This document shows positions 20,984 to 32,409 of a DNA stretch of 64,000 nt, in pieces. Made by a program: the position numbers and the translations under genes. This DNA comes from Lasiosphaeria ovina (lineage: Eukaryota; Ascomycota; Sordariomycetes; Sordariales; Lasiosphaeriaceae): NCBI GenBank assembly GCA_033439765.1, contig JAULSN010000012.1:1-64000 (forward strand), given 5' to 3'. Numbering within the stretch: the first letter of the stretch is position 1; every line of letters starts with the position of its first letter. The notes under the pieces are model-generated. The model was not told where the DNA came from, searched no databases, and was given only the letters and a program-made list of their open reading frames with translations.

Positions 20984-23872
20984 ATGAGCCAGGCCTCCCA
21001 TCACAATGCGCTCTCTCAGACGCAGCCTCGTTACCAAACTCTCCCGCCACTGCCCACCCCACATGCGCAATATGAGCAGCCATCCCCGCCATACACGGTT
21101 GCCAGCAGCCACTACAGCCCCAATGATCACCCAGACGCGTCACCTGGCAAGCGACGCAGGATCTCCAACGACGACCATGTTGAGGGCGGCAAGGAAACCG
21201 GCCAAGCGAAAGCCGCCGCCACTGGCGCGAAGTCCAACTCTCGCGCTCTGTTGGCGGCACTTCCGGGTGGAGGAGCAGGCCGTGCTGAGGGTGGGGACGA
21301 CGATGGCGACGATGACAGTGGCGGCCGGAGCAGGCCTGTTCCTCCTGCCAACCCAGCAGCGAGCAAGTCTCGACGCGTGCGCACAGGCTGCTTGACCTGC
21401 CGCGAACGCCATCTCAAGTGCGACGAGGGCATGCCGGACTGCAACAACTGTCAGAAGAGCAACCGCGAGTGCAAACGAGGGGTGCGGCTGAACTTCATCG
21501 ACGTGCAGGTCAAGAACCCACCCTACGTGCCTCCGAGGCTGGAATGGTCAGGTGCGTGGTTCGGTCCTTGGTCTAGTCATACCACTCAAGCTTGCAAGAA
21601 ATAGCAAATGGTGTCGCCCTGCTTCCATGTGCAGCAGCTACTGACACCATGTGTACATAGTCAAGTTTCAGGACGAGTCGAGGTTGATTGCGTCCGAGTA
21701 TCAGGGAGGGATAGGACGATATCTCCAGCTTGACCGAAAAACCATTACGCCACCGCGAGAAGCGGAGCCGGACGAAACGCGCCACCGGCCGTCTATCCCT
21801 ACGGGGGCTGACGACGTGGTTGCACCCAATGACGGGCCTGGAGGTAAAGATGTCGGGTTCCCGTCAAGATCCCGAGATCCATATTTTCCTAGCCGCGTTG
21901 AACAGGCCGCTACCCCCGCTCAACATCCAGGGTATGACGACGGTCAGCTACCTCAGATGCGAGAGTTGCTGTCTAGGCATAGCAGCAGTGCCTTTTTGAC
22001 AGCTTCTGCACCGACGCCAGCGACCCAGGCACCGTCTCCGGGTGACGCCTTTCTGCTCAACGATGCGTATGGCATCAAAGAGGAATCAGTTCCGCGAACC
22101 TTTTCCACCAACGTTGATATGTCGAGCACCTTACCAACCCTGGCCCCACAAACTAGTTCTGGCAGCTCAATGCTGCAGATCCGTGGTTCCAGCGGCCGAG
22201 GAAGCACGCCTGAGGGATCTACAACACCAAACGACAAAGCAGCGGCGGACCGCGATTATCTGAGCACCAACGACGAGATTCTGTTTATGCGCACATTCAT
22301 TGAAGAGGTTGCCGTCTGGATGGACATCCTGGACAAGGACAAGCACTTCACCAATATGACGCCGAACCTGGCGCTCGAATCACCCATGTTGCTGAACGCG
22401 TTTCTTGCATGCGGCGTCAAGCAGCTGACGCTGGTCGAGGACTACAACGAGGAGAAAGCAGTATACTACTACGACACGGCAACGACGCAGCTCCTCCGGT
22501 GCCTGCAGAATCCGGACCGCAACATGGACGAGTGCGCCACCACAGCCGTCGTGCTCAACGTATACGAGATTATGACGGAAAAGCCAACGCGGCGCATGAG
22601 TCACATTGCCGGTGCCCGGGCACTGATTCGAGAATGCGGCTGGAATGCGTCGACGGCTGGCATTGGGTCGGCTTGCTTCTGGATTAACATCGGCATGGAA
22701 GTGCTCAGTTGCCTGGCCTATAACTGGCATACGGCATGGGACCCGGATCAGTGGGGGTTGGACCTGAGCTTCACAAACTGGCCTTCAGGCAACGAGAGCC
22801 GTGACGACAGCGGCCCGAACGGCGACAGGAGAGACAGCTACGCGAGACACATGCTTGAGACGGACGGCCGTGGCGATGAGGAGAGCTGGGTGCACCGCAT
22901 TTTGTACATTGTGGCCAAGATCTCGAACTTCCGCGCAAACATCCCGCGCTTCCAGGAGGCGTCGCCACACGATGAGCAAGTTCGCCTGCAGACTCGCTTC
23001 GCCGAGTGGAAGAGGTTCAAGAGCATGTGCGATGCCTGGAACAACAACTGCCCCCGCCCAATGCAGCCGTATGGATATGCGCACTCGCCATCACGCAAAT
23101 CGCTCTTCCCAAACGTGTGGTAAGTCTCCTGCCGAATGCTAGTTGGAAATAGTAGCCCATGCTAACTGACATTTCTCTCGAAAGGCTCATCAATCGCCCG
23201 GCAATCTTGGGGCGTCTCTTTTATCACACAGCCATGTGTCTGCTCGCGCAGATCAACCCCATCAACCCGCGCGATAGCACCGAGAACCGCGCGGCGCAGC
23301 TGCACCACGCCCGGCAGGTTTGCGGCATAGTCGCACATACCGAGGACCGCGGCGTCGCGTCCGTCGCCATCCGCAGCCTTACCATCGCCAGCTCCGTCCT
23401 GACAGACCGCCCGGAACAGGACGAGGTCCTGGCAATCCTCAACAGGATCAACAAGGCGACAGGCTGGCGCCTCGGGGGTGTGGTGGCGGAGCTGAAGAAG
23501 ACGTGGGGGTGGGAGGTGGGCGCGCCGCTCGGCCTCGCCCCCATGAGCACCCTGCCTCCAAGCAGGAGCAGCAGCAGCAACACCTCCGCCGCCGCCTCGA
23601 TCCCTGGCGGCCCCCCGACGTTCCAGTTCCCCATGTCACATACGCAACAGCAGCAGCAGCAGTATTCGAACCAGCACCAGCACCAGACAGCGACAAGTGC
23701 CGGCTCTTCGTCTTCCCATCATGTGGCCGCGACGCTGCCCCCGCCAAACGTCCACCCCTTGCTCATGCATGCCGACTTTGCGCACCAGAACCACCCGTAT
23801 CAGAACTACTACGAGCCGCCCAACCGGAACAACCAGTCCAGGCCGCACACGCATAGTCTCTGGTCTGTGTGA
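20984..23872 (+). CDS. Zn(II)2Cys6 transcription factor
   Basis: A fungal binuclear-cluster regulator acting in the nucleus. Exons are 20984-21551, 21661-23119 and 23185-23872; the introns of 109 and 65 nt have GT-AG ends. The protein has 904 residues. The zinc cluster spans residues 136-163 with spacing C-x2-C-x6-C-x6-C-x2-C-x6-C ([14 protein letters not shown]...). It sits behind a disordered Ser/Pro/Gly and Asp-rich N-terminus containing a basic KRRR stretch. The large central part, from [20 protein letters not shown] onward, resembles the fungal-specific transcription factor domain 2 (ARCA-like), with [20 protein letters not shown] typical of it. The C-terminus is rich in Gln, Ser, His and Asn. 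A 3.8-kb upstream gap suggests extensive regulation. Target genes cannot be inferred from the neighbourhood. Confidence 0.9.
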
Positions 23873-25486
23873 ATGTGTAAGAAGGTTGTCGAGACGGATT
23901 TCAATACTGCATCAATTCCAAATGTTTATATTTTCTGCTGTACATTCTAGCCATGTTATTCTCATGACACGGTTTCGTTTCCCTGCTGCTCATATTTTGG
24001 AGAAACTGTTCCATTACCCTTCAGGTCATTTGTATACATTTCCGCTTTCCGCTTCTGCGTATACCCACTTTGGTGTTCATTTTGTCTTTTGAAGTGCCCC
24101 TTTTCAGGCATACAAGCGTTTCATAGACCGCCTTGTTTTTATTATGTGGGAATCTGTTTAGACTGTCGAAAACGTCTAGCCACGCGATTTCGCTATTATG
24201 CCCCTGACGCGATATCCGAATAGCATGGAATGGAATGTGTACATTTATATAGGTTGCAGTCTAAACAGGGAGTTCTGGTAGTCTAAACAGTATGAACCTT
24301 GTCGGTGCCGTTCAATTCTTTGACTTTTTGCTGTACCGCGGTAAATGTTTAAATGTGTTCACTCCAGTGTGTGCGTGATAGATCTAACTGTGGAGGTTCC
24401 TCCTTGAGCAGACGAAATACAAAATAATATACCATCTGTAAGGGTAGCAGTCTAAACAGGGGATTTTAATAATCTACACACCCTTTCTCTTTTATTTTTA
24501 GTCGAGGGGAGACTTGAAGACATCCAGTCTACATCCCCCTCGATTATGATCTGTACGAATCACAGCTCGATTCTCAATCTACGTCGACAATCTAACATCA
24601 CCCTGCCATATATTTTCGAGAGCATTCCCGTCGACGTGATAGATTTCCCCTCCGATTTTCAACATGGAGATGTCGAAGTCGATGGAAATCTTGCCCGTTC
24701 TAATATAGAATAATATTGGGTAAGGTGTTGTTGGTCACAAGGGCTTCAACTTGCTCGTACGATTGGCTTCAAACTTGTATCTGAACTATTCTGCTGAAAC
24801 CGGTAAAGATCACTAGGTTCTCAATTAGTTTCGGTAACTGCCATCTCTTGGAGCCTGGGCCTTCCAGACTTCAATATTGGTAGATCCCCAAAACTCGTAG
24901 ATGCTAGGTCTTCGAGACACCAGGTATCGAGAAGCTCGAGCAGCATTACTTCCTTCCCATAATTTCCCTCTTCTCTCTTGCACCTGGTCTTGTTTTTTTT
25001 GTTCTCTTGGCTCTTCCATGTTCCGAGGGTGAGGAGGCACTAGTTATCCAATAGAGATTTGGTTCAAAGTCTAGATGATGACGTGGTCAACCGGGTGGGA
25101 GTGGACAGGAGTGAAAGGAAGAGTTGAGGGTGAAAACATCGAGACCATAGTCTCGGTATCGAAATATTATTGACAAGAGAAATGAGATGTCTAGCGTACG
25201 AATGTTATTCATATGGCCATCATGTCACGATTTACCTTATCGAACAAGCCATCTACATCACTTTGGGGGTAATTTAATGCACAGGAGACTAGGTAGGTGG
25301 CCTTCGTCTGTAATGTCTGGTAATGCGCCTGTCTATGTTTTGTCATATTCTTCGTGATGATGCTCCGTCCCCAAAAGAAATAACATGTCAAGGCCTGGGC
25401 CAAATCCTCGTAGAAATCTTTCGGCCGCCAATCAAGCACGCCTGCTGCTGTAAAGGTAAAAAAGAGAATAGTTCCTCGACTTCCGC
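23873..25486. other. Intergenic region, AT-richer, with a repeated 12-base motif
   Basis: 3' flanks of two convergent genes. The AT content rises from about 23900 to 25450, but CpA and TpG are still frequent, so I see no RIP. A short motif is repeated four times at 24154-24459 (listed separately). No gene is supported. Confidence 0.5.
24154..24459. repeat. Four copies of a CAGTCTAAACAG motif
   Basis: Direct copies lie at 24257-24268, 24280-24290 (11 of 12 bases) and 24448-24459. An inverted copy lies at 24154-24165. All fall in 306 bases of otherwise unremarkable intergenic DNA. They might be remnants of a small repeat or binding sites. Confidence 0.6.
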
Positions 25487-26551
25487 TTAGGCAGCCGGCG
25501 CCGGCGCCGCAGCGTTGTCGACCGCCTGGATGACCTCGTTGTCATCGACGCGGGCCGTCTCCTTCATGTACTCCTCCTCGTCGACGGAAACGGGCGGGAC
25601 CGTAATTCCATAGCGGTCGTAGGGGAAGTCGACCAGCGTGGCCAGATACTCGGCCCAGCCGTCGTCAACCTCGCCCAGCTGGTGCAGGTCGACCTGGCCG
25701 GCCTCGCCGGTGCGCGCGGCGAGCACCTCAGCCTCGCGGCCCGCGTACTCCTTCTTCAGCATGGGGTGGGGGCACCAGATGACGCGCATGCCGGCGCGCC
25801 GGCCGGCCTCGACGCCCGGCACGCTGTCCTCAAACACGAGACACTCCTCGGGCTTGATGGGCGCCTCGCCGGCCGCCAGCGACTCGTTGATGGTCTGCAG
25901 CGCGAGCAGGTAGATGTCTGGGAGGGGCTTGCCACGTCCGGGCGGGATGCGCTTGTCGTCGCCCAGCACGCGGCGCTGCGTCTCGAATACGCTGAACAGC
26001 TCCTCGAGGTGTGCCGTCTTCAGGCGGAAGTTGGACTCATGAGACGAGGTGGCCAGGGCAATGTGTACGCGCTGCTTCGGGGACTCGCTTTGGGCGTCCG
26101 GCTGCTGCTTTGTGTTCTGGGCATCCCAATACCGGGTTCGGCCCAGGTCGTTTAGGAGTTTCTCGATGCCCGGCAGCGGCTGGGTACCGGGAAAGTGCTG
26201 GGCCTGGAGGGCGTAGTACTCCTTGCTATATTCCTCCTCGGTAATTGGGAGCTGGGCCCAGTCGTGAAACAGCTTGTTCGCAGCGGGACCCGGGCGGCCT
26301 TGAAGCTTCGCCTTGATGCTCCAGGGGAGCTTGGGCTTCTGGTACTTCTCCAGAACGAGGTTGCAGCAGAGCGAGTACAGGTCTTCGGTGTCGAGTAGCA
26401 GGCCATCCATGTCAAAGAGGCAGGCGCGAACAGGGGGGAAGCTAGCAGAGAGCATCGCGTCAGTTCGTGCCTTGGAATTGGGCGATGCCCGAGGAGCCCA
26501 ACCAAGGCCAAGCGGGGGAGGGGGAGGAACTTACTCGGTGCGCGGCGCCAT
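25487..26551 (-). CDS. HAD-superfamily phosphatase, GS1/HDHD1-like
   Basis: A haloacid-dehalogenase phosphatase related to GS1 and pseudouridine-5'-phosphatase; it is expected to dephosphorylate small phosphometabolites in the cytosol. Exon 1 is only 17 bases (26551-26535, MAPRT plus part of a codon). The intron 26442-26534 has GTAAGT and TAG ends with a CTGAC branch. Exon 2 is 26441-25487. The product has 323 residues. HAD motifs are visible: DMDGLL with nucleophile Asp16 and Asp18, the motif II region ALATSS, Lys in GKPLPDIYL, and VFEDSVPGVEAGRRAGMRVIW with the metal-binding acidic residues. The cap domain contains KLQGRPGPAANKLFHDW, typical of the fungal orthologues. The tiny first exon is easy to miss; the ATG within exon 2 would delete only the first few residues. 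Exact substrate unknown. Confidence 0.9.
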
Positions 26552-27837
26552 TTTCGCCGGCTGTACTGTAGGAGAGCGAAAGGGTGAGGTTCGGGGGAAG
26601 GAGGTGCACACGAGGGAATTGCGGTTTGAGGAGAGGCTGGATTCTGGAGAAGAGCGACGAGTTTGATGGTGACTGCGCGTTGGTCTGCGGGGCAGGAGAG
26701 AGAGGGGTTTGGTTGCAGCGGAGCTCTAAGTAGGTGGGTAGGTAGTTATATATCGGGAGGTTGGCGAAGTCAGGTGTTTGTAGGGAGGGTAACTGGATCC
26801 AGGTACTAGACAGCTTGCTTATCAAGAAAGCCAACAGAGACTGTTGGGTCAATCTCAAACTGTCGGGAGCAGACCAAGCGCGCTGGAGGGCCGATTGTAT
26901 GTATGTTCACGATGGGAAGTACCGGGAAGGAGGGGTAACACACAGAATCGGCCCCGGTTGGAAAAAGCAAACAACCTGGAAAAAATATTAAAGTTGGGGA
27001 AGCTCTCAGCGAAAGCGGGGCGGGGACCCCTGTAGCCGTCAATAGCCAATCCATGCAAGGACCCAGTGGCACACGGCAGCCCTCCCAGCCGCTCTGCGTC
27101 ACCTTCAAGATACGCGAAGCGCTCTTCTAGGTTCAGGTTCGCGACATTTCCCGAGACCGGGTGGCTCGCATGCAATACGATAGAGTGGAATCAGGACGGC
27201 GGGACTTGTCGGGCTTATTATCCTGGCGACTTGGTCTAGGTCTTTCGTCAGCCGAGGAAGCTACCAACGGCGGGGGACAGGGAGATAAGCATCCATCCAG
27301 AGTCTCGAGGCACCAGCGACGAAAAGTCCACTCAACGCAGCCTTGGGTTGCAGCCAGATTAGCGGGTCACAGCAGTTCAGATGGGCCGCTTCCGCCGGTC
27401 CCCTTGACGTAAGGCCTAACCGAGCTGCCGGCCAAATTGGAGAGCGGGGGCGGGCGGACGCGCTAGCGCGCGGACTTGTTAACAAAGCCACCGCTGATAA
27501 CGTTAGAGTGAAGGGGTAGCAGAGGGGCCCAAGTTGCATCATCAGCGGGGAGGTGGGTTACACGGGTTCCGTTTCCTGTGCCACAGTGGACGTCACATCA
27601 ACCTACCAGCGTTGGGTACCTAGACATGTGAAAACAACGACGAGCTTCGCTGCAACCTCCCCTGTGCAATTACCTCGCGGTTTGTCCAACGGCTTAACCT
27701 AACACATACCTTCGCATGACGCCGGTCTAGCTTCAAAGCCGACTCCACCCGCGAGCGTTGATTGCCCCGGCGCAAATCCTTATCTGCCCTGTACCGACTT
27801 TGGGAATTGAAGAGTCAAACACTGCCGTCGCCGAAAC
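26552..27837. other. Divergent promoter between HAD phosphatase and TPR genes
   Basis: The flanking genes are transcribed away from each other, so both promoters lie here. Open frames on both strands overlap and lack motifs. No gene is supported. Confidence 0.5.
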
Positions 27838-28864
27838 ATGGTGACCAATAGCGAAGGCCCCCCGACGACTGGGGTTTCGGGCCGCAACAAAGCGGGTTTG
27901 GCGGAGGAGGAGGACAAGGACAAGGACAAGGAAGCTGGGGATGGGGAGGAGCAAACCTCCAGATTCTCGCCAGAAGAGGAAGCGGCAAGACTACCCTACT
28001 CTCCAATACCCGCTATAGCGACCCCGTTTGCCTGCTGCCTGGTGGTGCCAAGTTAATCGTCGCTAACTGCTAGTCTCGGCATGGCTGCAGGACATGGTAG
28101 CCAAGTCCAACACGCTCAAGGTCGAGGCAAACGCGCTTTTCAAGTCGGGCAGCGTTGATGCAGCCATCAACAAGTACGTCGAGGCCATGGCGGCTTGTCC
28201 AACCTACCTAGACTACGAGCAGGCCGTGCTCCAGTCCAATCTCGCCGCCTGTCACCTGAAGTTGGACGAGTGGAAGGAAGCCGCTGACAACGCCACCGCG
28301 TCCTTGGACTCTCTCGACCGCCTGGAACGGGAGGAAAAGGAGAAGAGTGCCGAGCAGGCCAGAGCAGAGGCAGACAGCAACGACGTCGAGGCCGAGATAG
28401 TCAGCGCGGGCGCTGCCAAGGCTGGCCCAGCCATAGCGAAGCCCGACGAAGACCCAGCCGAAGCTGCCCGCCGGAAGCGCCAGGATGACATTGCGAGGAT
28501 AAGGTCCAAGGCGCTGATGCGGCGGGCACGGGCAAAGAGCGAGCTGGGCGGATGGTCAAACATGGAAGGCGCCATTTCCGACTACAAGCGGCTGGCCGCC
28601 ATGCCTGACTTGAGCGCTGTGGACAAGAAGATTGTCCAATCTCAGCTCCGGGTGCTGCCGCCCCGGGCCAAAGCCGCCCAGGAGCAAGAGACTGCCGAGA
28701 TGTGGGGGAAGCTGAAGGAGCTGGGCAACGGGATCCTCCGGCCCTTTGGCCTGAGCACCGACAGTTTCCAGATGAACAAGGACGAGAAGACGGGCGGGTA
28801 CAGCATGAACTTCCAGGGTGGTGGTGGTGGTGGCGGTGGCGGCGGCGGCACCGACAAGCCGTGA
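27838..28864 (+). CDS. TPR repeat protein, TTC1-like
   Basis: A small tetratricopeptide-repeat protein like TTC1, probably a co-chaperone-type adaptor in the cytosol. Exon 1 (27838-27984) encodes an acidic N-terminus ending FSPEEEA. Exon 2 (28091-28864) starts DMVAKSNTLKVEANALFKSG. To my knowledge relatives have a continuous EEEA..L.SN junction, and this join fits it only if the intron starts with GCAAGA. That would make 27985-28090 a GC-AG intron (CTAAC branch, CAG acceptor). A GTGGTG donor farther downstream would also keep frame but would add about 18 unusual residues. The product has 306 residues. Two to three TPR helices are visible (NKYVEAMAACPTYLDYEQAVLQSNLAACHLK; ALMRRARAKSELG). A charged linker separates them, and the C-terminus carries a run of eleven Gly. 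The family call is good and the donor is moderately sure. Confidence 0.8.
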
Positions 28865-29496
28865 GGGTGCTGGGAGCAGCTCCCACCTCCTTTGGGAGGT
28901 TGACGAGGCTTGGATTGTCGTCTCCAAAGGAATGCATCCGCTGCCAAGTCTATCGTGAGACTGCCACCGCTGCGTAAGTGAAGTCAACTGTTACGCAACT
29001 CACCAACTTCGCTGCTGGCTTGAGTGTTGGGTAATAGTTACATATCACAATACGGTGACTAGGATGTACCAACATTCCCGCTAAACAGTATGAAAATGCC
29101 TAGGAGTCGAGTGGAAATACACGGGTGAAAATCAGCTTGGAAGAAGAATGAAAGAAACAAAGAAACAAAACTCATGTGAGCTGTCAACCATCAATAATGA
29201 CTACCTAACTGTGGCACGATATAAGAATGGACCGAAGCGTGAACTTCAATTGCGCTGTCGTGAGAGCCCAGTCATCAAGATCCCGATCTGCCCTAGGTAT
29301 TGGCTTGATATCATTTGCCTTTTTTGAACAAACCTTTTCTCATCTGCTGAAAGGCAGGTTGACACTTCGCCCAGATATATCCCCCCAATCAGGTTAGATA
29401 CCAATACGGTCCCACAATCCCCTTGCCTCATTAAGCCCCTCAGATCAAACCACCACACCACCACACTACCACACCACCACAATTTCCACCCAGAAC
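28865..29496. other. Intergenic region before the methyltransferase gene
   Basis: It contains the 3' UTR of the TPR gene and the promoter of the next. A CAC/ACC-rich simple repeat occupies about 29448-29480, just upstream of the methyltransferase ATG. Nothing else was recognised. Confidence 0.55.
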
Positions 29497-30435
29497 ATGT
29501 CGTCCCCAACGATCACCAAATCAGCCAATGCCGAAGGCAGCGACGGCGCCGCCCCGGCCTCCACGCCCATGACCAAAACCAAGCCCAACCTCAGCGGCGT
29601 GTCCGAGACGATGCTGGTCGTGCTCACGGCGCGGGCCGAAGACGCGAACAGGCCCGACTCGGTGCTGCACGACACGTGGGCGGCCGACGTGCGAGCCAAA
29701 CTGGACTACGACTTCGGCGCGCGCACGCCGCTCAACGCCGGCTTCTTCGCCACGATTCTCCTGCGCGCGCGCCTGCTCGACGCCTGGGCCGGCGCCTTCC
29801 TCGCCGCCCACCCCGCCGCCACCGTGCTGCACCTCGGCTGCGGCCTCGACAGCCGCGCGCTGCGGCTGGCACCAGTCTGGACTGGCAGCTCCAATCCCGC
29901 GAAAGCCGTGCGCTGGCTCGACGTCGACGTGCCCCCCGTCGCCGCGCTGCGCCGCCAGCTGATGCCCGCGCCCGACGTCAGTGGAAAGGGAGAAGCAGAG
30001 TACGCGCTCGTCGAGGCTAGCGTGACCGACGACGCGTGGCTCGACGCCGTGCCGGCGGACCGGCCGACGCTCGTCGTCATGGAGGGCCTGCTGCCCTACC
30101 TCACGCCGGCGGACGCGCGGCGGCTGGTGCAGCGCATCGCCGACCGGTTTCCCACTGGCCAGCTCGTGTTTGACGTCCCCGGGTCGTGGTTCTTGAGGGT
30201 GCAGGCGCTCAACCGCCCGATTAGTCGTACGGGAGCCGTCATGCGGTTTGCGATGGATGATCCGGCCGAGTTGGCGGCTGCGCACCCTGCGCTGCGCGCC
30301 ACGGCGGCGGTCAGGATCTGGGAGATGCCTGGGAGTGAGACGCTGGCGTGGTGGTTCCGTGCTGTGCTGTGGGTGTGTAGTTGGGTGCCGGGGCTTAGCA
30401 CGGGGTTGGTTTCGTATTTTCGGTATGACTTTTGA
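29497..30435 (+). CDS. LCM/TcmP-type O-methyltransferase
   Basis: A SAM-dependent methyltransferase of the leucine carboxyl methyltransferase (PF04072) fold, the branch that includes bacterial TcmP-like polyketide O-methyltransferases. It is a single exon of 312 residues. The SAM-binding motif is LHLGCGLDSR (about 111-120). WLDVDVPPV and YALVEASVTDDAWLD follow, then MEGLLPYLTP, which is characteristic of the family. The C-terminus is hydrophobic (AWWFRAVLWVCSWVPG). No polyketide synthase or other biosynthetic enzyme is adjacent, so the substrate is unknown. It is too short and lacks the features of the PP2A-methylating LCMT1/PPM1 enzyme. It lies at the border where the gene-dense block ends and the accessory region begins. 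Confidence 0.85.
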   Translation: MSSPTITKSANAEGSDGAAPASTPMTKTKPNLSGVSETMLVVLTARAEDANRPDSVLHDTWAADVRAKLDYDFGARTPLNAGFFATILLRARLLDAWAGAFLAAHPAATVLHLGCGLDSRALRLAPVWTGSSNPAKAVRWLDVDVPPVAALRRQLMPAPDVSGKGEAEYALVEASVTDDAWLDAVPADRPTLVVMEGLLPYLTPADARRLVQRIADRFPTGQLVFDVPGSWFLRVQALNRPISRTGAVMRFAMDDPAELAAAHPALRATAAVRIWEMPGSETLAWWFRAVLWVCSWVPGLSTGLVSYFRYDF

Positions 30436-31122
30436 GTAGAGGGAGTGAGTTGTTAGGTTTGAGACTCTCTGGGACGGTGAGATGAGGAGGGTTGAGTGCC
30501 GTTGTTTGTCAGTTTAAATTGTATTTGTGTCTAGGTAGATATGCGAATTTCCCGAAAATTCATAAACAGCGGGAAAGTGCGCACTTTCCGTGATTAGGCT
30601 TTGACAACTTTATTACGACCGTTCAGGTTCCTTGTTAAATGGCCCTAGAATGAAGTCAACAAGTTGATCTGGATGAAAGTATGCTGGCTGAAAGATATAT
30701 AGATATGGGTTTATCTGGCAGCGTATGCCTGGCAATGCTAGGCAGTGTAAGTAATAATTGAGTTTACATATAAAAAACTGACTATGCGTTTCCTTCTACT
30801 TAATTAGTAACCCGAACCAAAGGAAAGCAGAATCAATGTGCCAAAGGGTTTGTAACCCAAAAGAATACGACCGCTGGCGCCTCAGAGGCTCAGCGAAAAG
30901 CCCGTTGAAACCAATTGATGGCTTCGCCCAAATCATTATACCCCTTGCAAAAGAATGCTTGCCTACAGGTACACAGCTGAATGTCCTCAACAGGTTGTCA
31001 CCAAAGCCTCGGCCAGTCTTTCAGGATACACTGCGCTACCTATCGAGGCCAACCATATGGTATGACTGCCTACGCTGTGGTATTATTGACCCCTGCTCTT
31101 TTATTAACCAACAAGCCAGGGA
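30436..31122. other. AT-rich spacer at the start of the accessory region
   Basis: No motif-bearing frame was recognised. This could contain the lost N-terminal part of the NLR pseudogene that follows. One 114-codon open frame crosses it but resembles nothing I know. Confidence 0.45.
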
Positions 31123-32409
31123 ATGGTCAGGTTTCGGTCAGCAGGGGACACAGGTTACCAAAGAGTCCTGGCAGAGCTGACGCGCTGGATGAATGTAAGA
31201 GCGGAGATAGAGAGCGCCCACGGGGTTACACCAATACAGGAAACGGGATCCAACCCGCACCGTTCGCCGTTAATATGTGAAGGGTTACTGACTTGCTGGT
31301 TGACTGAAGAATGCCTACGGAGCCTTCATTTCTAGGATCTCTGCCGATGGGAAAAGCTTGACGACCCCATGCCCCAAACATTAATATGGGCATGGTCGCA
31401 TGATAAGGACAGCTCCCGAACATGGATTTAGAGCACCAGCAGCTTATACTGGGTCCGCGGGAGACCCGGTTCTGGGAAGTCGACTTTCATGAAGCATTTG
31501 GCAATGACTGTTTCCGTTTCCGGTTCTCTGCAGGGAAATCCATCGCCACATCAAGCAGGAACAAAGGAGAGAGGGAATGGATCTTGCTTCAATATCACTT
31601 TCGCCAGTCACTTCTTCCAGTTCGATGGGTCAGGGCTCAGCAGATCCTTGGAGGGTATGCTTCGCTCTCTGTTGTGGCAAGTCCTGTACCAGCGAGAAGA
31701 AGCTCTTTTGGCCCTCATGCCGATGTTTCTGGGGCTCAAGTCAACACAATCGACCCTTTCGTGGCAACAGCGCACGCTCAAGAAGGCGCTGATAAGCGTC
31801 ATCAGAGCCGTCAACGAATCCGGATACATGGTCTTGATATTTCTAGACGCCCTGAACGAGTTTGATGGTGAACGCATTGACATTGCAAAGTTCTGCACCG
31901 AATTGGTGTCTAAGTGCTCGCCATCTGGCGTTTTCAAGCTATGTGTTGCAAGCAGGGTCGATGCTGACTTTCTCTACGAGTTTCAACCTGAAGCTCCTGG
32001 GATTGTTCTTGAAGACAAGGTGGCTTCGGACATGCGCACGTACGTTGCCACAACATGCCGTGACGTTTTGGAGGAGCCAGCATTCAGGCCGCTCGTCAAC
32101 CGAATAATTGACAAATCGAACGGTGTCTTCCTTTGGGTCAAGCTTGCAAGCAACGACCCCCAGAGGAGCTGGAGACGCGGCATGGACAAACAGCGCATGC
32201 TGGACAAGATGGAAACTCTGCCAGAGAGACTTGCCAGCCTCTACCGTCAGATCCTGGACCAGCTGGATGTGGATGACAGGAAAGATGCCATCAAGATGCT
32301 TTCTATTACTGCGGCTTTTCAAATTGACATATTAACCCGCATGTATGATTTGGAAGTAACAACCGAACCCCCAGTCTCGACAGCGTTGGTACAGCTGCGA
32401 GCGCTCTAG
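31123..32409 (+). pseudogene. NACHT-type NLR (STAND NTPase) pseudogene
   Basis: One reading frame, broken by TAG at 31333 and TAG at 31429, encodes the start of a fungal NLR. ECLRSLHF is the usual lead-in before the NTPase. WVRGRPGSGKSTFMKHL (about 31450-31500) is the Walker A P-loop. VLIFLDALNEFDG is Walker B, and FKLCVASRV and NGVFLWVKLA are NACHT-like. Such proteins act as intracellular receptors in fungal non-self recognition and incompatibility. Both stops would be CAG if a single C had become T in a CpA context, as RIP produces. The frame ends at 32409, before any WD40, ankyrin or TPR sensor repeats, and no credible continuation is open downstream. The N-terminal effector domain is not recognisable. 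The alternative that the second TAG is a splice acceptor (ATTTAG) does not rescue the first stop. Confidence 0.75.

Noticed and set aside
29497..30435. Part of a polyketide cluster around the LCM/TcmP-type methyltransferase
   Set aside because: No polyketide synthase, NRPS, P450 or transporter occurs in the window, so no cluster is supported.
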